Assembly (NCBI GenBank): GCA_964406445.1
Contig: CAYORU010000002.1
Location: 62,001-126,000 of the forward strand
Direction of reading: 5' to 3'
Length of the DNA stretch: 64,000 nucleotides
Source: SG8-30 sp964406445
GTDB lineage: Bacteria > Pseudomonadota > Gammaproteobacteria > Steroidobacterales > Steroidobacteraceae
Under the pieces are notes generated by a model that had not been told where the DNA came from, did not search any database, and worked only from the letters and a program-made list of their open reading frames with translations. Position numbers and translations under genes: made by a program. This document shows positions 27,017 through 34,105 of this stretch, one piece after another; within the stretch, counting starts at the first letter, position 1; every line of letters begins with the position of its first letter.

Positions 27017-27484
27017 TCACTTCTTGGGGCATTCGAAACCATCGATGACATCGATGTCTTCGACCCTCTGCCATTCACCGTCGGTTGTCTCATAGACCAC
27101 TGGCGTACAGGACTCGTGCATGATCACGTAGTCCCGTCCAGCTTCTGGCGTGATGCCGAGATACGACCAACACCACGGGCCATGAATGTTTTGATTTGGT
27201 ACCGAATGCATGTGGAAGTGCAGCTTTCCGCCAGCCGGGAATCGCGCCGTCTTGGTGAATTCGCCATCGAAAGAGAAGGTGGCGATGCGCTGAAAACTGT
27301 CGCACTGAGGATTGGCAAGCAAGTCGTAGCCCTGAAAGGGCTCATTATTGACTGCCTTTACGCCCTGCTTATTCCGCTGGAACGTGATGGTTGCATGCGG
27401 CTCATTAGGCGGCACGTCGATGTAACTGGTCGCGCACGCCGTGCATAGCAGCGTAACCACGCTCAGGAAAGCTATTCTCTTCAC
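27017..27484 (-). CDS. Hypothetical lipoprotein B (module 1)
   Basis: A 155-aa lipoprotein precursor with VKRIAFLSVVTLLCTAC (lipobox LCTAC). Part of the mature region (ATITFQRNKQG) resembles small lipoproteins with a beta-sandwich fold, but no named family is certain. Four mature cysteines could form disulfides. The start is GTG at 27484, with AAGGA 6 nt upstream; an ATG at 27517 is in frame. It forms a two-gene operon with lipoprotein A. Low GC suggests acquisition. Confidence 0.7.
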   Translation of the reverse strand: MKRIAFLSVVTLLCTACATSYIDVPPNEPHATITFQRNKQGVKAVNNEPFQGYDLLANPQCDSFQRIATFSFDGEFTKTARFPAGGKLHFHMHSVPNQNIHGPWCWSYLGITPEAGRDYVIMHESCTPVVYETTDGEWQRVEDIDVIDGFECPKK

Positions 27485-27590
27485 TACCAATCCTTTAGGC
27501 GAAGCCTCTAAGTGCATCTACACCGCGGACGACGTCCCCTCCCTCTTGAGTAGCGGAAGGCCTTGGAGTCCGACCATTGCCCATGCCATA

Positions 27591-27610
27591 TAGTAACTAA
27601 AGCGTTACTA
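27591..27610 (+). promoter_or_regulatory. Palindromic operator of the HigBA-like pair
   Basis: TAGTAAC-TAAAGC-GTTACTA, perfect 7-bp arms, ending 8 nt before the toxin start. Type II antitoxins of this kind repress their own promoter at such sites. Confidence 0.6.
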
Positions 27611-27617
27611 TGCGCGC

Positions 27618-27978
27618 ATGAGAATCCGGGTGCAGGAGTACATTCGCCTGGATGGGTCGAGCCTGTAAAGAGTCCGGTTTGACGGCCTCGACGCGCAAGC
27701 GGCGGCGAAAGTCACCACTGCCACACTGCGCATGGAACTCGGCAATACGTCGAATGTGAAGTGGTTCGCTGGCATCGGCGAGTACGTCATCGACTGGGGT
27801 CCGGGCTATCGGACTTACCTGGCGAAGGACGGAGAGTCATTGATCGTGCTGTTTGGCGGCGGGACCAAGCGGCGCCAGCAGGCTGACATCAATCGAGGAA
27901 AAGGCGTTGCATGCCGAATACAAGGCGCGGAAGGCACCACCACCAGTCGACGACGCTGCCAAGAGGCGAAAGAGGTAA
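27618..27978 (+). pseudogene. Broken HigB/RelE-type toxin gene
   Basis: The encoded sequence reads MRIRVQEYIRLDGSS, then a TAA at 27666-27668, then in the same frame RFDGLDAQAAAKVTTATLR and YRTYLAKDGESLIVLFGGG, the typical phage Gp49/HigB-like core. After ADINR the frame shifts near 27890-27905; the remaining EEKALHAEYKARK and AAKRRKR tail is in another frame and ends at 27976-27978. One nonsense codon and one frameshift should abolish the toxin. The following antitoxin gene starts 5 nt after the old stop and is intact. Confidence 0.75.
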
Positions 27979-27983
27979 CGACC

Positions 27984-28316
27984 ATGGCGCTGACTCGCGA
28001 TTTCAAGAAGACCATCGTCGCTCGGGTCGAGCGCGACCCTGCGTTCGCCAAGGCGTTGCTGGATGAAGCAGCGACGCTCTTCTTGAGTGGCGAGCCGGAG
28101 ACTGCGCGGCTCATTCTGCGGGATCTCGTGAATGCGACTGTCGGATTCGAGCAATTGGCCAGGCTCACGGACACGCCCAGCAAGAGCCTTCATCGGATGC
28201 TGTCGCCCAAAGGCAACCCAAGCATGGATAACCTGGCGGCAATCTTCGGCGCCCTTCGCAAGCGTCTCAAGGTCGGCATCAGGGTCCAGACGGTTGAACT
28301 GCGGAAAGTGGCGTAG
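27984..28316 (+). CDS. HigA-like antitoxin / XRE-type regulator
   Basis: The 110-aa protein matches the antitoxin partners of HigB/Gp49-type toxins. It has an N-terminal helix pair (MALTRDFKKTIVARVERDP) and a helix-turn-helix at about residues 50-95 (FEQLARLTDTPSKSLHRMLS and NPSMDNLAAIFGAL). It would bind the toxin and the palindrome at 27591. The toxin gene is broken, so this is now an orphan antitoxin that might still neutralise related toxins or act as a regulator. AGAGGT precedes the ATG. Confidence 0.8.
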   Translation: MALTRDFKKTIVARVERDPAFAKALLDEAATLFLSGEPETARLILRDLVNATVGFEQLARLTDTPSKSLHRMLSPKGNPSMDNLAAIFGALRKRLKVGIRVQTVELRKVA

Positions 28317-28484
28317 CCACGTTGATGCTCGCCGATGCGGTGGAGATGACCGGCGCTTGATGCCGTCGCGGCGGATCGGCATCGACACAAGGTCGACGCC
28401 GACGGCTGGTTGTGTTTCGGCCCCAGCTCGTTCCGACCCGGCGCAACTCGTTGACGCGGATCGGGCATCGCCTGCCGACTGCCG

Positions 28485-28704
28485 CGACCGACCCACAGAG
28501 GTTCGTAATGGCGTCGGTGGGTCGGGCCGCCCCGTTCGGTGCCGGAATAGCCCCTTCGCGGTCTTGGTCTTGCACCCGTCGGGCCGGCCTGTCCGTTGAA
28601 ATGAAAATCCGCGTGCCGGGGGTTCAATTCCCTCCCTGGCCACCATCTAACTCAATGAATCTCCATGGGTTTGTCCATGGCCGGCGGACTATGGGTCCGC
28701 GGGT
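28485..28704 (+). repeat. tRNA-Phe-derived repeat, copy 2, with left extension
   Basis: The core (28602-28704) matches copy 1 from TGAAAATCCGCG through CCA to the hairpin GCGGAC-TATGG-GTCCGC. One change (GTGCCGG for GTGTCGG) is shared with copy 5. The preceding 117 bp (28485-28601), with GAGGTTCG, GGTCGGGCCGCC, GCGGTCTT and CCGTTG, is also similar to the left flank of copy 5, so copies 2 and 5 form a longer unit of about 220 bp. Confidence 0.8.
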
Positions 28705-28791
28705 CTCGGGGCGGATATCGGCGCTGCACGCGACTTAGCCATCTATCCATCGACCGCGGGCTGCCATCCGTGCACCCGTTGTGGCTCAGGT

Positions 28792-28824
28792 TCATATGAG
28801 CTATTTTGGATCTCATATGAGCTA
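28792..28824 (+). promoter_or_regulatory. Duplicated operator TCATATGAGCTA
   Basis: TCATATGAGCTA occurs at 28792-28803 and 28813-28824, two identical half-palindromic boxes 21 bp apart (two helical turns) on the same face of DNA, just upstream of the winged-helix gene at 28840. It is likely the binding site of that regulator. Confidence 0.6.
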
Positions 28825-28839
28825 CTGGCGGTTCACGTA

Positions 28840-29169
28840 ATGCTCGAAGTCCTTTTTGGCAGCTTCGCCGCCGAGCGGGTCTTGTTGTACCTGCAGAACT
28901 ACGAGCAGGGTTACGGCCGAGAGATCGCCGCGACCTTCGGCATGGCCCAGAGCCAGGTGCGCAAGCAGCTTGAGAAGTTCGAGTCGGGCGGAGTCCTGGT
29001 CAGCCAGCTCGTGGGTCGTACGCGGCTCTACCAGTGGAATCCGCGCAATCCGCTCGTGCCGGCGATTCGTGCACTGCTGAGTGCAGCGATCGACAGCCTC
29101 CCGCCGGCCGATCGCCAGCGTTACATGCGCCGGCGTACGCGGCCTAGACGGAGTGGCAAGGCCCTGTGA
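28840..29169 (+). CDS. Winged-helix regulator, probable antitoxin (module 2)
   Basis: A 109-aa protein with an ArsR-like winged helix at about residues 10-70: RVLLYLQNYEQGYGREIAATF, then FGMAQSQVRKQLEKFESGGV as recognition region and SQLVGRTRLYQWNPRNPL as wing. A basic tail follows. It overlaps the nucleotidyltransferase gene by GTGA. This pairing resembles AbiEi/AbiEii and related nucleotidyltransferase toxin-antitoxin systems, where the winged-helix protein represses the operon. The twin boxes upstream fit autoregulation. Confidence 0.75.
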   Translation: MLEVLFGSFAAERVLLYLQNYEQGYGREIAATFGMAQSQVRKQLEKFESGGVLVSQLVGRTRLYQWNPRNPLVPAIRALLSAAIDSLPPADRQRYMRRRTRPRRSGKAL

Positions 29170-29714
29170 GCGCGCTGCACGCAGGTTCGCCGATCGAGGA
29201 GGTGGCCGCGACGGTGTCTGAGGCCTTGGCGGCCGCAGGCATCACGGCAGTGCTGTCGGGCGGTGCGGCGGTGCAGATCTATTCGGAGGGACTGTATGTC
29301 TCCCGCGATCTGGACTTCGTTTCGCCGGCCGGCCATCGCGAACTCGACGTCGTATTGAGAAACCTGGGATTCAGCCGCGTATCAGGACGGCACTACGGTC
29401 ACGACACCGTTCCGTACACGCTCGAATTTCCGCCGTGGCCGCTCGCGGTCGGTAGAGAGTTGATCCGCGACTGGATGGAACTGCCGGTGGGTCAGATGAG
29501 GGTACGGATCCTGACTCCGACCCAATGCGTGATGGACCGGCTCGCAGCCTTCTATTTCTGGCGGGATCGTCAGGCGCTGGACCAGGCGGTGCTCGTCGCG
29601 GCCAGGCATCGCGTGGATCTCGATCAGATCGAGCGCTGGTCGCAGAGGGAGCGCCAGGGCGACTACTTCAGAGAGTTCGCGGTCGCCTTAGTGAAGGCGC
29701 CTAACGGAGACTGA
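29166..29714 (+). CDS. Nucleotidyltransferase-fold protein, possible toxin (module 2)
   Basis: A 182-aa protein with a minimal nucleotidyltransferase motif: GG at residues 32-33 (VLSGGAAVQIY) and the metal-binding pair Asp48/Asp50 in SRDLDF. A helical C-terminal part follows. Proteins of this type next to a small regulator act as toxins or phage-defence effectors that modify tRNA or proteins; that activity is inferred. The stop codon TGA (29712-29714) lies inside repeat copy 3, so the repeat supplies the C-terminus. Confidence 0.7.
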   Translation: MSALHAGSPIEEVAATVSEALAAAGITAVLSGGAAVQIYSEGLYVSRDLDFVSPAGHRELDVVLRNLGFSRVSGRHYGHDTVPYTLEFPPWPLAVGRELIRDWMELPVGQMRVRILTPTQCVMDRLAAFYFWRDRQALDQAVLVAARHRVDLDQIERWSQRERQGDYFREFAVALVKAPNGD

Positions 29715-29818
29715 AAATCCGCGTGTCGGGGGTTCAATTCCCTCCCTGGCCACCATCTAACTCGATGAATTCCCACGGGTTCGCCCATGGCTCGCGGACT
29801 ATAGGTCCGCGGGTGGGT
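29710..29818 (+). repeat. tRNA-Phe-derived repeat, copy 3
   Basis: This copy matches the tRNA from ACTGAAAATCCGCGTGTCGG to CCA without change, then GCGGAC-TATAG-GTCCGC and GGGTGGG. It is the copy closest to the parental tRNA in its tRNA part and marks the border between modules 2 and 3. Confidence 0.85.
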
Positions 29819-29893
29819 CGGCATGTGCGCAGCAGTTGCGGCGGGAACGAGTGCCGGGTCAAATCTCAGGGCTCGCGAAACAGGAAAACGGAA

Positions 29894-30385
29894 ATGGCGC
29901 GTTGGAAAAGGATGCTTGCCGAAGCCATCGGGGGATTCGACGAACGCGAGGGGCTCGAGGCCGAGTATCGCTTGGGTCCGCCCGCAAGCGACGGCGAGAT
30001 CGCCAGACTGGAGCAACACTTGGGGGTGGCCCTTCCTGCAGACCTCCACTCACTGTTGCTCGAGTTCAACGGCGTCGCCTATCGGGACCGGTACTGGGGT
30101 GAAGAGTGGCGTCCGCTATACCTGAGCATCCAGGAGATGCTAGGGGAACTGGAGAACTACATCGCCAACAGCGGAAACCCGTTCCAGCCTGCCGAAGAAC
30201 TCGACAATGTCGCCTTCTTCGCTCAGCAGAACGGTTTCGCGGTGCTGTTCGCCCTGTGCACCCGGCCCTTCGGAGATTTCTCCGTCGGCCAGGTGCTTTC
30301 GCTGGACCATGAGACGGGCGAATTCGAGCTCGAGCGGGAGACGCTCGAGGAATTCGTGTCCGACCCTGCCTATTGCACGCTTTGA
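29894..30385 (+). CDS. SMI1/KNR4 (SUKH) family protein (module 3)
   Basis: A 163-aa SUKH-domain protein: ASDGEIARLEQHLGVALPAD, then LHSLLLEFNGVAY, and a C-terminal GQVLSLDHETGEF strand region. SUKH proteins are widespread immunity proteins against polymorphic and contact-dependent nuclease toxins. The start is ATG at 29894, preceded by AGGAAAA; the longer frame back to 29723 is translated from repeat copy 3 and is spurious. No toxin gene is present in the module, so it may be an orphan immunity gene. Confidence 0.8.
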   Translation: MARWKRMLAEAIGGFDEREGLEAEYRLGPPASDGEIARLEQHLGVALPADLHSLLLEFNGVAYRDRYWGEEWRPLYLSIQEMLGELENYIANSGNPFQPAEELDNVAFFAQQNGFAVLFALCTRPFGDFSVGQVLSLDHETGEFELERETLEEFVSDPAYCTL

Positions 30386-30406
30386 GGCTCGAGAGTACCT
30401 GGGGGC

Positions 30407-30961
30407 TTGAAGGTGGCGCGGCGCTTCTACATGGCGGAACACGACATCTTCAACTACCACGGCCTGTACCACGAGCCCCCGCCGCCGCAGCCCGAGGACT
30501 TGCTGGCCCTCGCGGCGAGCGGCCGCGAGCATCCGTTCCGCTTTCGCAGGAACAACGATGCCATGGACCGGCGCGCGGCGGATCTGCCGTTCAGTCCCGG
30601 CGGCGAGCTGGTGATGACCCGTCGTGCGGCCGACGCGTTGTTGCCGGTGATCGAGCCGTGGGTCAACGTCCAGAGGGATGTACTCGTCGAAGGACGGCCG
30701 CATCACGTGCTGGCGATCGTCACCGAGGTCTACGATGCGATGAACGAGGCAACCTCGGTCGGCAAGCGGGGGGCGCGGTCGGGCGTCTGGCTCCAGGTTG
30801 AGCAGCTGCACCTCATCGAATCCCGAATCGGACCTTCGCCCATCTTCCGGCTGCCGACGTACGGCATTCAGTGGCGGCACATTCTCGCGGAACCAGTCGT
30901 GGACGCCATCCGCACGCACAGGCTCAGCGGGCTGAAGCTCACGGAAGCCGTGATCGAGTGA
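30407..30961 (+). CDS. Imm11/DUF1629-like immunity protein (module 3)
   Basis: A 184-aa protein whose C-terminal half, with FRLPTYGIQWRHILAEPVVD and AIRTHRLSGLKLTEA, resembles the Imm11 (DUF1629) family of immunity proteins. It lies 21 nt after the SUKH gene, so both are probably co-transcribed. The start is uncertain: TTG 30407, GTG 30413 (with GGGGG 7 nt upstream) or ATG 30431. Together with SUKH it suggests protection against toxins of competing strains. Confidence 0.65.
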   Translation: MKVARRFYMAEHDIFNYHGLYHEPPPPQPEDLLALAASGREHPFRFRRNNDAMDRRAADLPFSPGGELVMTRRAADALLPVIEPWVNVQRDVLVEGRPHHVLAIVTEVYDAMNEATSVGKRGARSGVWLQVEQLHLIESRIGPSPIFRLPTYGIQWRHILAEPVVDAIRTHRLSGLKLTEAVIE

Positions 30962-31006
30962 GGGCTGGGCGCACGGCTGTTCGGCTTCGCGATCGTGGAC
31001 CTCGAT

Positions 31007-31110
31007 AATCGGCGTGTCGGGGGTTCAATTCCCTCCCTGGCCACCATCTAGCTCGATGAATCTCCACGGGTTTGCATATGGCCGGCGGACTATTGGTCCG
31101 CAGGTGGGCG
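31007..31110 (+). repeat. tRNA-Phe-derived repeat, copy 4 (shortened)
   Basis: Homology starts at AATC-GGCGTGTCGGGG, so the anticodon-loop part is lost. It then continues through the T-arm and CCA, to GCGGAC-TATTG-GTCCGC and AGGTGGG. It separates modules 3 and 4. Confidence 0.8.
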
Positions 31111-31163
31111 GTATCGGGGCGGCGAAGTCGGGGCTACTCACTAGCCTCGAAAACATCGCGATG

Positions 31164-32750
31164 CTAAACGCTGGGATGTCTCTCATGCCATGGTGTTGCC
31201 TCTTCGTAGGCGTGGCCTATCCGGCACAGCATCGCCTCGCTCAAGGGATTGCCGGCCAGCTGCATGGTGTAGAGGAGACCTTCGTTGGAGAGGCCGCAGG
31301 GAAGCGTCAAGGTCGGCGTTCCCGCAAAGTTGTGTAGAAATGTGAAAGAGGTGTATGCCTTCTCGGTGGCCAGCAACTGGGCTCTGGATTGATTCCATTC
31401 CGTCATGGACCCGTATTGCAGCCCTGAGGGCACCGTGAACGGCCTGCCTGCCGCCGGACTCAGGACCGCGTCGACGCCGGATAGGACAGCCCGGAAGCGA
31501 TCGCTGAACTCCTTCCCGACTTGTCGGGCACTCGCGAGCTCAGCCGCACTGACACTCGCTCCATAGTCGAGAAACTCCCGGAAATAGGCCCCGTACTCAT
31601 CTGCCCGCGAGGGAAAGGTTTCGCGATGTGCCTGGGCCGCCTCCGCGGCGCAGACCACAGGCCAGGCCGCGAGCACCGCCGTCACGTCGGGGACCTGAAC
31701 GTCCACCACCTCGGCTCCGAGCCGCTCCAGTTCTCCCAGGGCGACCTCGATCGCCGCGGCCAGCGCCGGGTCCACGCCGTCCAACGCGTAGGCACGATCG
31801 AAGCCGATCCGAACCCCCTCGATGCCCCGAGCGAGTTCGTCGAGCATGCGCGGCACCGGAGCGTCCAGTGTGGTGGAGTCATTGGGGTCATGACCCGCAA
31901 TCGCCTCGAAGACGATTGCCGCGTCCCTCACGCTTCGCGTCATCGGGCCCACGTGATCGAGCGACTCCGCAAGTGGCAGGACGCCATGACGGCTCACACG
32001 GCCGTATGTAGGCTTCAGCCCGACGATGCCGTTAGCCGTCGCCGGGAAGCGTATCGACCCTCCGGTGTCAGTTCCGAGAGAGGCAAAGCACAGCCCGGCT
32101 GCCGTGGCGACACCCGACCCGCTGGAGGACACTCCGGCCCAGAGATCTTCACCCCAGGGGTTCACCGGTATGTCGAAGTCGCGATGGTAGCCAACCATCG
32201 CGCCCTCGGTTGTGGTCAGCTTTCCCAGCAGCACAGCCCCGGCGGCCTTCAGCTTCGCCACCACGCTTGCGTCGAACCCGGGGATAAACCCTTCCAGAAC
32301 CTTCAAGCCGCCCGTCGTTGGAACCCCCTTCGTGTAGCAAAGGTCCTTGACCGCGACGGGCACGCCGTGCAGTGGCCCCCGGTAGTCTCCGGCTTGAATT
32401 TCACGCTCGGCGGCGCGGGCGGCAGCCATGGCCTCGTCCGCCATGACGGTGGCATAGCTGTGCAGACGGACGTCCAGCGCCTGGATGCGGTTGAGCATCA
32501 TCTGCGTGAGCTCGACCGGCGAGACTTCCCTCGCTTCAATCAGCCGGGCGACCTCCGACAGACTCAGGTAGTGCAGTGGTCCGGGATTCGTGGGGCCCTC
32601 AACAGGTGGCGCGGATGACCGTGAGCAGGCGGGTAGAAGCGACGCTGCCGCGCCATAACCGAGCAGCGCCAGCAGGTCCCGCCGGGAGAGCCGCGCGCTG
32701 TCGGGTATGTCGACGGCCCGTCGAACGTTGTCTTCTTGCTTGGAGGTCAT
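31164..32750 (-). CDS. Tat-exported amidase-signature lipoprotein (module 4)
   Basis: A 528-aa amidase-signature enzyme with the Ser-Ser-Lys triad: lysine in PVAVKDL, the cis-serine in GVSSSGSG and the nucleophile serine in GTDTGGSIRFPA. The N-terminus has a twin-arginine motif, SRRDLLALLG, followed by LLPAC, so it is probably a Tat-exported lipoprotein. Such enzymes hydrolyse amides, carbamates or peptide-like bonds; the substrate is unknown. GAGGAGA lies upstream of the ATG at 32750, which was chosen over 32810. It is the first enzyme-sized cargo in the island. Confidence 0.88.
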   Translation of the reverse strand: MTSKQEDNVRRAVDIPDSARLSRRDLLALLGYGAAASLLPACSRSSAPPVEGPTNPGPLHYLSLSEVARLIEAREVSPVELTQMMLNRIQALDVRLHSYATVMADEAMAAARAAEREIQAGDYRGPLHGVPVAVKDLCYTKGVPTTGGLKVLEGFIPGFDASVVAKLKAAGAVLLGKLTTTEGAMVGYHRDFDIPVNPWGEDLWAGVSSSGSGVATAAGLCFASLGTDTGGSIRFPATANGIVGLKPTYGRVSRHGVLPLAESLDHVGPMTRSVRDAAIVFEAIAGHDPNDSTTLDAPVPRMLDELARGIEGVRIGFDRAYALDGVDPALAAAIEVALGELERLGAEVVDVQVPDVTAVLAAWPVVCAAEAAQAHRETFPSRADEYGAYFREFLDYGASVSAAELASARQVGKEFSDRFRAVLSGVDAVLSPAAGRPFTVPSGLQYGSMTEWNQSRAQLLATEKAYTSFTFLHNFAGTPTLTLPCGLSNEGLLYTMQLAGNPLSEAMLCRIGHAYEEATPWHERHPSV

Positions 32751-32936
32751 CCGGTCTCCTCGGGGACGATCCTGTCGACGTAAACCGCAGTCCTGCGAGG
32801 GGCAGGTCATGCGCGAAGTCCGCCCGGGCCTTTCGGATGCCTCGTGTCAGGCGGACACCGGCGGGCGTTCGCCACCCGGCAGTCCTGGTTTCGAGCCTGC
32901 CGGCTGACGGGGAGAGAGGCAGCGGGCCTGAAAATC

Positions 32937-33635
32937 TCAGAACGAGAACCGTACGCCGAGGTTCCAGGTGGTGATCCCGCCGAACTCGTAGCCAGCGATC
33001 AACGCGATGTCAGGCCGGAAGTACCAGCGGCCATTCAGGCCGATGAGAGTGTCGGCGTCGAAGGCACCAGAGCCATCGGTGGAGACCGAACCGACCGAGG
33101 TGTAGCGCACGTGGCCTTGCAGGTGGATCACCGGCGTCGCCGCCCAGATCGCGCCGACCTCGCCGCCGATACCGTTGTCGTCGGCGTCGACATCGAGGTT
33201 GAAGCCGGCAACCTTGACGTCCTTCAACTCGACGTTGTCAAAGCTGAGCCGGCCGTAAAAGGCGATCGTGGGCGAGAACGGGTATGAATAACCGACACCT
33301 ATGCGCCAACGCACGAGGTCGAAATCACCTTCGACGGTGTCGATGCCATCGCTGACCTCGAGGTCCTGGCTGGTTAACGCATATTCGCCGAACAAGTGCA
33401 GGTTGTTCCGGAATTGCCACGCGCCGCCGATGAAGCCGCCGCCGCCGGAATCCGTCTCGAGCTCAAGCGTGCTGCCGTTGTCCGTGATCGTCCCGGAATC
33501 CTCCACGTCGTTGACGAAGCCGGCGATGAAGCCGCCCTCGAGGTATGTGAAGCTTAGATCCTGTGCCCCCGCAGCTGCCGGCGCGCCCAGCGCGACCGCT
33601 ACGGCAAGTGCGAGCATCCTGTCACGAGTGGGCAT
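32937..33635 (-). CDS. Outer-membrane beta-barrel protein (module 4)
   Basis: A 232-aa protein with a signal peptide (about residues 1-24, ending AGA), repeated amphipathic strands and a C-terminal aromatic strand ending WNLGVRFSF, which carries the outer-membrane sorting Phe. DLSFTYLEGGF at the start resembles GFSYSYLEAGY in the barrel at 19275. A GGGGG cluster in the middle is low-complexity. The ATG at 33635 has AGGGA upstream. It may be cargo brought in with the amidase, or a duplicated chromosomal gene. Confidence 0.78.
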   Translation of the reverse strand: MPTRDRMLALAVAVALGAPAAAGAQDLSFTYLEGGFIAGFVNDVEDSGTITDNGSTLELETDSGGGGFIGGAWQFRNNLHLFGEYALTSQDLEVSDGIDTVEGDFDLVRWRIGVGYSYPFSPTIAFYGRLSFDNVELKDVKVAGFNLDVDADDNGIGGEVGAIWAATPVIHLQGHVRYTSVGSVSTDGSGAFDADTLIGLNGRWYFRPDIALIAGYEFGGITTWNLGVRFSF

Positions 33636-34105
33636 ACATCATCCCTGTTTGGGAGCTGGAGAGTACTAGCGATCATACAAGCGTGAATCGCGAGAACGTG
33701 GATTCTCTGCATAGACTCGGACCTTGGTTATTTGAATCCCGAGCGAGGTTCAAAGGTGGCAAGCAAGAGACTCGAGAAATCGTCGCTCACACACCTCGCC
33801 GAGCCCCGCCGACCGACCGAGAGAGGTTCGGACTAGGCTCGGCAGGTCGGGCCGCCAGGTTCGGTCGCTGGAAAGGCCCTTGCCGGTCTTCGGCTTGCTC
33901 TCGCCGGGCTGGCCTCTCCGTTGCACTGAAAATCCGCGTGCCGGGGGTTCTATGCCCTCCCGGGCCAACAGCTGACTCGCCGGATCCCCGCGGGCTTGCC
34001 CATGGCGCGCGGACGATGGGTCCGCAGGTGCAGCGAAACCAGAGTAGCCAAGCCCCGTGCGAGGGCGTTGCAGCGCAGCGGGTCTCCGACGCCGTGCGCC
34101 CGTGA
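33636..34105. other. Gene-free stretch containing repeat copy 5
   Basis: The 172 bp up to 33807 show no credible gene. The rest is repeat copy 5 with its left extension (33808-34030) and 75 bp before the permease stop. Minus-strand frames reading LAREGIEPPARGF here are artefacts. Confidence 0.6.
33808..34030 (+). repeat. tRNA-Phe-derived repeat, copy 5 (diverged), with left extension
   Basis: The core at 33925-34030 still has ACTGAAAATCCGCG, but the T-arm is altered (GGTTCTATGCC for GGTTCAATTCC) and the CCA region is changed. The hairpin GCGGAC-GATGG-GTCCGC keeps its stem. The left 117 bp resembles that of copy 2. It is the right border of the island and looks like the oldest copy. Confidence 0.75.

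Larger units (their letters stand above)
28317..28839. other. Gene-free stretch containing repeat copy 2
   Basis: Apart from repeat copy 2 with its left extension (28485-28704) and the operator pair at 28792-28824, no credible coding sequence is visible. Minus-strand frames here begin with VAREGIEPPARGF, an antisense-tRNA artefact. Confidence 0.6.

Noticed and set aside
27837..28646. Minus-strand 269-aa frame beginning VAREGIEPPARGFSFQR
   Set aside because: Its N-terminus is the antisense of repeat copy 2, and it runs over the HigA-like gene in the other direction. A similar false frame (33750-34892) crosses copy 5.
28840..29714. HEPN-MNT toxin-antitoxin pair
   Set aside because: The nucleotidyltransferase partner is a winged-helix protein with no HEPN RxxxxH motif; an AbiE-like arrangement fits better.
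29723..29893. N-terminal extension of the SUKH protein (MSGVQFPPWPPSNS...)
   Set aside because: The same peptide appears at 26073, 28412 and 31014 because it is translated from the repeats. The real start is ATG 29894.
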